Origin: Bacteroides sp.
GTDB taxonomy: Bacteria > Bacteroidota > Bacteroidia > Bacteroidales > Bacteroidaceae
Reading direction: 5' to 3'
Assembly (NCBI GenBank): GCA_030151845.1
Contig: JASLCM010000176.1
Location: 1 to 13,516 of the forward strand
Length of the DNA stretch: 13,516 bases
Part shown: positions 7,414-13,516 of the stretch, in pieces
How positions within the stretch are numbered: the first letter of the stretch is position 1
Layout: each line of letters begins with the position of its first letter
Made by a program: the position numbers and the translations under genes
Notes under the pieces: generated by a model
What the model saw: the letters and a program-made list of their open reading frames with translations, nothing else
Databases searched by the model: none
Told to the model about the DNA's origin: nothing

Positions 7414-7842
7414 ATGAAAATAATAGTAGCCAAAACGGTTAATGAGAAAATAGTTAAATCCCTACAACGTCTTATTCCTCAGCTTACAGAGCTAGGGGAC
7501 CCCATTACACAGGAGAGCTTAGAGGAACTTGTACATAGCAAAGAGTCTGAACTCCTACTTGCGGTTGATGAGCAGGAGAAGATCGTAGGAACCCTCTCTT
7601 TAGTCGTTTTCACCATCCCTACTGGAAAAAAAGCTTTTATTGAAGATGTTATTGTAGATGCAGAAGCTAGAGGAAAAGGGCTGGGCGAGCAATTGTTGTC
7701 CAAAGCCATCGCATTGGCTAAAGAGAAAAAAGTAAAGCGACTAGAATTATCCTCACGCCCGGTTCGAGTTCCAGCAAACTCCCTGTACCAAAAAATGGGA
7801 TTCAAAATTAGGGAGACTAACTTCTATCGATTGCAACTCTAA
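7414..7842 (+). CDS. GNAT-family N-acetyltransferase
   Basis: A 142-residue protein, a typical length for a single GNAT domain. It would transfer an acetyl group from acetyl-CoA to an amine in the cytoplasm. The acetyl-CoA pyrophosphate-binding motif is RGKGLG (residues 86-91), preceded by the beta-4 strand FIEDVIVDAEA. The later part has LELSSRPVRVPANSLYQKMGF (about 110-130), where N122, Y125 and GF match the usual motif B region (A-x-x-LY-x-K-x-GF). I chose the ATG at 7414. The frame is open back to a TTG at 7372, but the extra 14 residues do not fit the family, and the inverted repeat arm would then be coding. The acceptor substrate cannot be predicted. It is a single gene, with the next gene 202 bases downstream. 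Confidence 0.88.
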   Translation: MKIIVAKTVNEKIVKSLQRLIPQLTELGDPITQESLEELVHSKESELLLAVDEQEKIVGTLSLVVFTIPTGKKAFIEDVIVDAEARGKGLGEQLLSKAIALAKEKKVKRLELSSRPVRVPANSLYQKMGFKIRETNFYRLQL

Positions 7843-7934
7843 CCCGTTAAAGAGACAGCAACTGTTTACTCCCCCAAAGAACACTCCTTCTCTTAGGAGG
7901 GAGCAAAACAGACACTCTTTCGTGAGAAGAGCAG

Positions 7935-7970
7935 CTTAAAATGCAACGGAAAACTCTCCTGCATTTTAGG
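7935..7970 (+). terminator. Hairpin between the acetyltransferase gene and sbcD
   Basis: An 11-bp stem with one G-U pair joins 7935-7945 (CTTAAAATGCA) and 7960-7970 (TGCATTTTAGG), enclosing a 14-base loop. T residues lie within the right arm rather than after it. It may terminate the acetyltransferase transcript, about 95 bases past its stop, or form part of the sbcD leader. A smaller hairpin CTCCT/AGGAG (7884-7888 with 7895-7899) lies closer to the stop. Confidence 0.4.
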
Positions 7971-8044
7971 GAAAATAGCGTATATTGTTATAATTACTAG
8001 TGGGAGCGTTTAAGGAAGCACTCCCTAACCAAGAATTTAGAACT

Positions 8045-9262
8045 ATGCTTAAAATACTTCATACAGCCGATTGGCACATCGGACAAAAATTTCACGACTA
8101 CGAGCGATACGATGAACATCGTACCTTCTTTCGCTGGCTCATCGACCTAGTTAAAGAGAGACAAATCGATCTGCTATTGGTTGCTGGAGATGTATTCGAC
8201 GGACCCAATCCTTCTGCCGAAGCACAAAACATCTATTACACCTTTCTCAAGGAGATCGCCCTGGCCTCTCCCAACATACAGCTCATTATCACCGCAGGCA
8301 ACCACGATTCGGCCGCTCGTTTGGAGGCTCCTGCCCCACTTCTCAAGGCCTTTAATGTTTTTGTGCGTGGTGTGGTTAAGCGTAATGCTGCTGGAGAGAT
8401 TAATTACAAAGATCTACTTCTCCCTGTTCAAAAAGAGGGCAGAACAGTGGCCTGGTGCATGGCTGTACCCTATCTCCGTCAAGGAGACTATCCCCCTGCG
8501 ACCAACTACAGTGAAGGGGTTGCCAAACTTTACGAAACGCTACACCAACATTTAAAAGAGCTAAACAAAGATAACCTACCCGTTTTAGCCATGGGGCACC
8601 TCTACGCCTCTGGAGCAACACTATCGGAAGGAGACCGATCTGAACGCATCATCGTAGGCGGTTCCGAACAGGTCAATGCATCGGCCTTCGATCTCGAAGG
8701 AGTTTGTTACACAGCGCTAGGACACCTTCATAAAGGACAACGCGTAGCCAAATGTGAAGAGATACGATATGCGGGGAGTCCGCTTCCCATGTCTTTTGCA
8801 GAGATCAACTACAAACAGGGAGTGAACCTCATTACCCTAGAGGGAGATAAAGTGACCCAAGAGCGGGTGGAGTTTACCCCACCGGTTCAACTCCTCTCTT
8901 TGCCAGATCAACCAGCGGAATTGGCTCAAGTGATGGAGGTGGTAAGCTCCTTACCTACAGGTGAAAGCTCCCCAACCTCCCCCTTCTTAGAGCTTAAGGT
9001 TTTAATCAAAGAACCAGAACCCTCCATGCGCCACCAAATTGAAGAGGTCTTACAACATAAAGCAGTTCGCTTAGCCAAACTAACCGCCTACATCAACAAA
9101 GGCAACAAACATGGAGAAGAGACAGAGGTAAAATACCAAGATTTAAAGTCGGTTAGCCCAATGCAGATTGCCGAGGAGACTTTTGAGCGTCGTTATGGAG
9201 ATCGGATGCCCGAAACAATGAGAAAACTATTAACAGAAGTAATTGAGGAGGTTTCAGCATGA
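8045..9262 (+). CDS. sbcD: SbcCD nuclease subunit D (Mre11-type exonuclease)
   Basis: A 405-residue protein (E. coli SbcD is 400). It is the Mn-dependent nuclease half of SbcCD, which cuts DNA hairpins and protein-blocked DNA ends and degrades double-stranded DNA in the cytoplasm. All calcineurin-like phosphoesterase motifs are present and in order: DWH (9-11), GDVFD (48-52), GNHDS (85-89), GHLY (184-187) and GHLHK (226-230). They are followed by the SbcD-typical RYAGSPLPMSF (241-251). The C-terminal 130 residues form the usual capping and SbcC-binding region. I chose the ATG at 8045, which gives the standard MLKILHTADWHIG start. A GTG at 8000 would add 15 residues absent from the family. A short hairpin GGGAG/CTCCC (8002-8006 with 8021-8025) just upstream fits an untranslated leader. 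It overlaps sbcC by four bases (ATGA), implying translational coupling. Confidence 0.97.
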   Translation: MLKILHTADWHIGQKFHDYERYDEHRTFFRWLIDLVKERQIDLLLVAGDVFDGPNPSAEAQNIYYTFLKEIALASPNIQLIITAGNHDSAARLEAPAPLLKAFNVFVRGVVKRNAAGEINYKDLLLPVQKEGRTVAWCMAVPYLRQGDYPPATNYSEGVAKLYETLHQHLKELNKDNLPVLAMGHLYASGATLSEGDRSERIIVGGSEQVNASAFDLEGVCYTALGHLHKGQRVAKCEEIRYAGSPLPMSFAEINYKQGVNLITLEGDKVTQERVEFTPPVQLLSLPDQPAELAQVMEVVSSLPTGESSPTSPFLELKVLIKEPEPSMRHQIEEVLQHKAVRLAKLTAYINKGNKHGEETEVKYQDLKSVSPMQIAEETFERRYGDRMPETMRKLLTEVIEEVSA

Positions 9263-12200
9263 AGATATTAGCAATACGCGGAGAAAATTTAGCTTCGTTA
9301 AGTGGAAAATTTGAGTTGGACTTTACCCTTCCTCCTCTGGCTAATAGCGGAATATTTGCCATAACAGGGAGTACAGGTGCAGGGAAATCCACGATTCTCG
9401 ATGCACTCTGTCTTGCACTGTACGACAACTCCCCAAGGATGAATAAGGCAAGTGAAAGCATTAACATGCAAGATGTGGGTGAGAACACCATTAGCCACAA
9501 AGATTGCAGAAACATCTTGAGAAAAGGTACAGGTCATGGTTTTGCAGAGGTAGAGTTTAAAGCACTCAATGGAGATACCTATCGCTCTACTTGGAGAGTG
9601 TGGCGCGCTCGTCAGCAAGCAGAAGGAGCCCTGCAACCCTCAACAATGAGTCTGTACAACCTCACTTTAGAGCAAGAAGAGAGCGATACTAAAACCAAAA
9701 CGCTAGATAGAATTGTAGAGTTAGTTGGCCTTAACTTTGATCAATTTACAAGAGCCGTTCTTCTTGCACAGGGCGATTTTGCCACTTTTCTCAAGGCCAA
9801 GGAGAGCGAAAAAGCGGAATTACTAGAAAAGCTAACAGGTACGCAAATCTACTCTAAAATTTCGCAAGGAATCTACTCCAAAGCGCAAGAAGCAAAGAAA
9901 AAGCTGGATGACGTCAACCTCCTACTGAATGAGATTAAGCTTTTATCCGAAGAGGAATTAACCGCTCTAACCCACAATAAAAAAGCCTATGAAGTTAAAA
10001 CAAAACAGCAGGGAGAGTTACTCAAGCAAACTGAGAGAGAGATTGATTGGCTCAAGAAGTATAAGGAGTTAAAAACCAGCCAAGAGGAGGTACAAAAAGA
10101 GCTTACCCAAATCAAGGAAAAAATCAAAGAGAGCGAACCAAGAGCTACCCTCCTTCAGCGAGTGAATCTCGCTCAAGAGATACGCGACTCCTACATTCAA
10201 CACGCCAATGAGCAGAAAAAGATTAAAGAGAGCACGTTAGCGATAGAGGAGAATACAAAGCAACATCAGACAGTAGAGAAACAACTTCATCTACTCCGTA
10301 GTAGCTTCTCTTTGGTACAAAAGAGTTATCAGGAGCAAGAGAAGAAGATCGAAGCCTTGAAACCACAACTCAACGAGGCCAAAGCCTTGGACGAGCAACT
10401 TAAAGCCAGCAATACAAGAAGTTTGGAATTAAAAAAAGAGGTGGAAGAGCTCCTTAAAAAGCAAACGGAGGAGGAGAAATTACAGCAAAAAAGAAGGGAG
10501 AAATCGAAAGCCAATAAAGAGGAGACCCAAAAAATTACAGCTTGGTTTGCCACCTACAAGAATGCCGAACAGCTAATTCCTCAACTAGAGGTGAGTATTG
10601 CACATATAACTCAGGCAAACCAATTGAATCAGGAACGAACCGCTACTCATAAACTGCTTAAGGAGGATGAAGTGACTCTTCAACAAACAACCGAAGCGCT
10701 CCATCTCTTTGAAAAAGAGATGGAGAAGCTGAACGAAATGCTACCTGCCGAGGTGCTTCTTTTGCGCGAGAAGTTAGAGAGAGGCAAACCTTGCCCCGTT
10801 TGCGGAAGTACACACCATCCTCACAAAGAAAATGCTCAACAAAAGCCTCAAATGAATGAGGAGAAGCTCACCAAAGAGAGAGAGCAGCTAGAGAAATCCA
10901 TCGAGAGTAGAAAGAAACGAATTGAACTTCTCAATAAGTCGGTTGTTACCCACACCACAAAGCTAGAACGTGCAGAGGTGGAGTTAAAAAGTTCACTGAG
11001 CAAGATAGAACAGCTGGTTGCCTCTTCTGTTCCAAACTGGAGGGAACTTTACGACAAAAACACCCTCATAGCAGCCTTACAAAAGTTTAATTCGCTATGG
11101 AGAGAGAAGAGTGAAAAACTAACTCAACTCGAAAAAGAGAGGGATGAGCTTCGTATTAACCTTGAAAACGGACTTAAAACTGCAAAAGAGCTATCGGAAC
11201 AACTAGCGGGTAAACAGGAGTTCCAAAAAACTCACCTAACCAAAGAGGCAGAGTTAATTCGAAAACGAAAAGAGCTGTTGGGAGGGAAAGCAGCTAAAGA
11301 GGTGGAAGAGTTGGAAGAGAACCTACTGAAGCAACTCCATAAACAGCAACTGGAAGAGCAAAAGAAAGTGGCCGAAAGCGAGCAAAAGATCGCCAAACTA
11401 AGAGGTAGCAAAGAGGAGCTGGAACGCCTTTTAAAGGAATCAGTAGTCCAAGAGCAAAAACTAAGCAACGCTATTAGTGCTTGGCTGGAGACTCACAAGG
11501 AAGAGCTAGATACTACACCACTAGAGCTATTGATGGAGAAAAGTTCTTCCTGGATAAAAAAGGAGCAAGAGTATCTCCAAGAGTTAAACAAGCAGTACAC
11601 TACTGCTTCAACTAAACTAACAGAACGTAGTGAGCAGCTTAAAAAGCATGAGCTATCTCCACACAAACCTAAAGCGGAGAGTAGTACGCTAAGCTCCCTT
11701 GAAGAACAAGAGCAATTGCTTGCTACTGAACTGAAAGAGATGAGCGAAGCACTCAATGCTATTGAGGTGAAACTTAAGCAGCAAGAAGAGCAGTTAGGGC
11801 GACAAAAAGAGCTTAAGAAGGAATGTGATAAACGATTTAAGACCAACGACAATTGGCAGAAATTAAACGTTCTTCTAGGATCTGCAGCTGGTGATAAGTT
11901 CAAAAAAATAGCACAAGGTTATACCCTCGATATCTTATTAGACCATGCCAACAAACATTTAGAGCAGCTTAACCCTCGCTATCAGTTGGAGAAAATTAAC
12001 GAGAGCCTCGCTCTACAGGTTATAGATAACGATGCGTTGGGAGAAGCTCGCCCGGTACACACGCTTTCGGGTGGAGAATCTTTCCTTGTTTCACTTGCTT
12101 TGGCCTTGGGCCTCTCTGCCCTATCTACAAACCGAATGAAGATTGAGTCTCTCTTTATCGATGAGGGGTTTGGCTCTTTAGATAGTGATACATTGAGTAT

Positions 12201-12351
12201 AGCCATGGCTGCCTTGGAGAATTTACAAACACAAGGCCGACGAATTGGTGTAATCTCTCACGTAGATGCTATGATGGAGAAGATACCTACACAGGTACAG
12301 GTACACAAACTATCTAACGGACGAAGTGAGGTAAGAGTGGTGAGTAACTAG
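9259..12351 (+). CDS. sbcC: SbcCD ATPase subunit C (Rad50-type)
   Basis: A 1030-residue SMC-like ATPase (E. coli SbcC is 1048). It pairs with SbcD and drives DNA-end processing and hairpin cleavage by ATP-dependent clamping of DNA. Domains in order: N-terminal ABC half with Walker A GSTGAGKST (37-45) and a Q-loop region (FTRAVLLAQGDFATFLKA, about 160-177); a long Lys/Glu/Gln-rich coiled coil (about 185-500); the zinc hook CPVC (512-515), by which two molecules join; the returning coiled coil (about 530-860); and the C-terminal ABC half with signature LSGGE (936-940), Walker B LFIDE (965-969) and the D-loop SLD (973-975). Every key residue is present and the length is normal, so it should be active. 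The ATG lies inside the end of sbcD (TGA overlap). A DUF169 gene follows after 17 bases. Confidence 0.97.
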   Translation: MKILAIRGENLASLSGKFELDFTLPPLANSGIFAITGSTGAGKSTILDALCLALYDNSPRMNKASESINMQDVGENTISHKDCRNILRKGTGHGFAEVEFKALNGDTYRSTWRVWRARQQAEGALQPSTMSLYNLTLEQEESDTKTKTLDRIVELVGLNFDQFTRAVLLAQGDFATFLKAKESEKAELLEKLTGTQIYSKISQGIYSKAQEAKKKLDDVNLLLNEIKLLSEEELTALTHNKKAYEVKTKQQGELLKQTEREIDWLKKYKELKTSQEEVQKELTQIKEKIKESEPRATLLQRVNLAQEIRDSYIQHANEQKKIKESTLAIEENTKQHQTVEKQLHLLRSSFSLVQKSYQEQEKKIEALKPQLNEAKALDEQLKASNTRSLELKKEVEELLKKQTEEEKLQQKRREKSKANKEETQKITAWFATYKNAEQLIPQLEVSIAHITQANQLNQERTATHKLLKEDEVTLQQTTEALHLFEKEMEKLNEMLPAEVLLLREKLERGKPCPVCGSTHHPHKENAQQKPQMNEEKLTKEREQLEKSIESRKKRIELLNKSVVTHTTKLERAEVELKSSLSKIEQLVASSVPNWRELYDKNTLIAALQKFNSLWREKSEKLTQLEKERDELRINLENGLKTAKELSEQLAGKQEFQKTHLTKEAELIRKRKELLGGKAAKEVEELEENLLKQLHKQQLEEQKKVAESEQKIAKLRGSKEELERLLKESVVQEQKLSNAISAWLETHKEELDTTPLELLMEKSSSWIKKEQEYLQELNKQYTTASTKLTERSEQLKKHELSPHKPKAESSTLSSLEEQEQLLATELKEMSEALNAIEVKLKQQEEQLGRQKELKKECDKRFKTNDNWQKLNVLLGSAAGDKFKKIAQGYTLDILLDHANKHLEQLNPRYQLEKINESLALQVIDNDALGEARPVHTLSGGESFLVSLALALGLSALSTNRMKIESLFIDEGFGSLDSDTLSIAMAALENLQTQGRRIGVISHVDAMMEKIPTQVQVHKLSNGRSEVRVVSN

Positions 12352-12368
12352 GATAAAAACAGATAACT

Positions 12369-13088
12369 ATGAAAATAAACACCTTTATTAAAAACTATAA
12401 AGAGGCTTTTACAGAAGATGCGGAGCTTCCTATTCTCTTCTGGTACACTGCGGAGCCTGTAGCGATGACCGACAAAATCAACGGCTGTTTCTTTAAAGGA
12501 ATGGAGCAGGTACGACAGGGAAAGCCCATCAGCTTAAATGAAGAGAACATTGGTTGTGGTGGCGGAAAACTATACACGGGGTATGCCCCTATGGCGGAGC
12601 ATATTCCCAATTTTGTTTCTCAAAAGGAGCGATACAAACGTACCCCAGAGATGGTGATCGATTACATCGACGGACTCGATATTCCAAAGGCAAAAGGGAG
12701 ATTTCTCAACTTTGCCCGAATTGATCAGGTAGAGACCTTTGAAGGGAAAGAGGGACTCTTCTTTTTAGCTACTCCCGATATACTCTCGGGACTCACCACT
12801 TGGGCCTATTTCGACAACAACAATGAAGATGCTGTTACCTCCTACTTTGGTTCGGGCTGTAGTTCTGTGGTTACTCGAGCTGTTGTTGAGAATCGAAAGA
12901 AAGGAAGAAAGACTTTTGTGGGTTTCTTTGATCCCTCTGTTCGTCCGTGGTTTGAGCCCAACTTACTGAGCTTTGTTATTCCTATGGTTCGATTTAGAGA
13001 GATGTATGAAACCATGAGAGAGAGTTGTCTCTTTGATACTCGGGCTTGGGCAAAAATAAAAGAGAGAATAAGAGAGACAAAAAGATAA
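12369..13088 (+). CDS. DUF169 family protein
   Basis: A 239-residue cytoplasmic protein with the features of DUF169 (PF02596). It has PILFWYTAEP near residues 21-30, then a small Cys-containing segment (GCFFKGMEQVRQGK, 39-52), and the hallmark GCGGG at 62-66 followed by KLYTGY. A central ATPDILSGL region follows, then YFGSGCSSV (159-167), and the C-terminal VRPWFEPNLLSFVIPM. Cys63, Cys164 and perhaps Cys220 are candidates for metal or cofactor binding. The biochemical role of the family is not established. It starts 17 bases after sbcC on the same strand with no terminator between, so it is probably in the sbcDC transcript. No functional tie to DNA repair is shown by the sequence. Confidence 0.9.
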   Translation: MKINTFIKNYKEAFTEDAELPILFWYTAEPVAMTDKINGCFFKGMEQVRQGKPISLNEENIGCGGGKLYTGYAPMAEHIPNFVSQKERYKRTPEMVIDYIDGLDIPKAKGRFLNFARIDQVETFEGKEGLFFLATPDILSGLTTWAYFDNNNEDAVTSYFGSGCSSVVTRAVVENRKKGRKTFVGFFDPSVRPWFEPNLLSFVIPMVRFREMYETMRESCLFDTRAWAKIKERIRETKR

Positions 13089-13101
13089 CTCTTACACAAA
13101 C

Positions 13102-13141
13102 GAAAAACGTCTGCACGAATCACTTCGGACAGACGTTTTTC
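13102..13141. terminator. Bidirectional intrinsic terminator between convergent genes
   Basis: A 12-bp perfect stem joins 13102-13113 (GAAAAACGTCTG) and 13130-13141 (CAGACGTTTTTC). An inner stem CGAA/TTCG (13116-13119 with 13124-13127) closes a 4-base loop. A-run on the left and T-run on the right give a terminator in both directions. A further CACAA/TTGTG pairing (13095-13099 with 13143-13147) could extend it. It ends the sbcDC-DUF169 transcript and the opposing ADP-ribosylglycohydrolase-like gene. Confidence 0.88.
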
Positions 13142-13151
13142 ATTGTGAGTG

Positions 13152-13516
13152 CTATAAAATAAGTTTTATCAACTTCTTAGCCTGATCAATTAAGAACTCG
13201 TTATTTTCCAGCTCTTTTACCAAGTGTGTAGGAATAGCCTCTACCCCATAACGAACACCTGCAATAGCGCCAGCAACAGCACAGTTGGCATTGGCATATC
13301 CTCCCTCCATTAACAATGCATGAATCGCATCAGAATAGCTAAAGGTATAGTTGTACGACCAAATTACAGCTGCCATGGTTTTCAGCGTATAGCTCATAGT
13401 GAGTTCATGCTCTAACTTTAACTTAGCCAATACAGGTTGATACCCCAACTCTATATAGGCAGCTATACGATCGTCATAGGTGTCTCCAATGGAGATTAGC
13501 TCCTCTTTGGTAAAGG
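13152..13516 (-). CDS. ADP-ribosylglycohydrolase-like protein, C-terminal part, cut by the window edge; metal motif degenerate
   Basis: About 120 C-terminal residues are visible. The frame stays open through the right edge (FTKEELISIGDTYDDRIAAY upstream of the first listed Leu), so the gene begins outside the window. The segment SYSDAIHALLMEGGYANANC, then AVAGAIAGVRYGVEAIP, aligns by pattern with the C-terminal core of ADP-ribosylglycohydrolases (PF03747), where GGDTDTNAAIAGAIAGA is usual. In that family the two aspartates of the GGDTDT motif bind the two metal ions that cleave ADP-ribose bonds. Here the positions read Y-A-N-A (GGYANAN, bases 13284-13304), so both acidic ligands and the Thr are gone. 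The frame is otherwise intact. It may be a pseudoenzyme or a divergent subfamily with another activity. The N-terminal metal site (D/E, D, D) cannot be seen. Confidence 0.75.
   Translation of the reverse strand, partial: FTKEELISIGDTYDDRIAAYIELGYQPVLAKLKLEHELTMSYTLKTMAAVIWSYNYTFSYSDAIHALLMEGGYANANCAVAGAIAGVRYGVEAIPTHLVKELENNEFLIDQAKKLIKLIL

Noticed and set aside
8000..8044. GTG start for sbcD at 8000
   Set aside because: The extra 15 residues are absent from SbcD proteins, and the region holds a short leader hairpin. The ATG at 8045 gives the standard N-terminus.
11232..11903. Serine/cysteine-rich minus-strand frames within sbcC
   Set aside because: They are the reverse complement of Glu/Lys/Gln-rich coiled-coil codons, which naturally gives long Ser/Phe/Cys/Leu open frames.
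8045..12351. SbcCD region as part of a defence island
   Set aside because: All motifs and lengths are those of housekeeping SbcCD, and no toxin, restriction, CRISPR or mobile gene is nearby in the window.

Overview
The window looks like chromosomal DNA of a Bacteroidota bacterium, most likely of the order Bacteroidales. The reasons are moderately AT-rich DNA with very AT-rich gaps, translation starts without Shine-Dalgarno sequences, several lipoprotein signals, a few possible TTTG/TAnnTTTG promoter boxes, and the gene families present (DUF4377 lipoprotein, SbcCD, DUF169). I see no rRNA, tRNA, CRISPR array, insertion sequence, integrase or phage gene.

Left part (1-6374, minus strand): three genes for exported proteins, read from right to left. 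Two are closely related FAD-dependent oxidoreductases with twin-arginine signal peptides (4329-6059 and 2382-4109). The third is a large lipoprotein (128-2302) with a predicted alpha-helical toroid like that of six-hairpin glycosidases. A strong intrinsic terminator (4237-4270) separates the first oxidoreductase from the other two genes, and another terminator (69-105) closes the block. The likely theme is modification or breakdown of a carbohydrate-like substrate outside the cytoplasm. The substrate cannot be read from sequence, and this is the part of the window most likely to hold undescribed biochemistry.

Middle part (6375-7842): three small single genes. They are a DUF4377 lipoprotein (+), an unrecognised protein with one C-terminal membrane anchor (-), and a GNAT acetyltransferase (+). 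The last two are divergent and share a control region with a 10-bp inverted repeat.

Right part (8045-13088, plus strand): sbcD and sbcC overlap by 4 bases and encode the SbcCD (Mre11-Rad50 type) DNA hairpin nuclease. A DUF169 gene follows 17 bases later and is probably cotranscribed. A long bidirectional terminator (13102-13141) separates it from a convergent, truncated gene at the right edge. That gene resembles the C-terminus of ADP-ribosylglycohydrolases but has lost both metal-binding aspartates of the usual GGDTDT motif.

Most of the window is ordinary core-genome content. The exported flavoprotein/toroid block and the degenerate ADP-ribosylglycohydrolase-like protein deserve the closest look.
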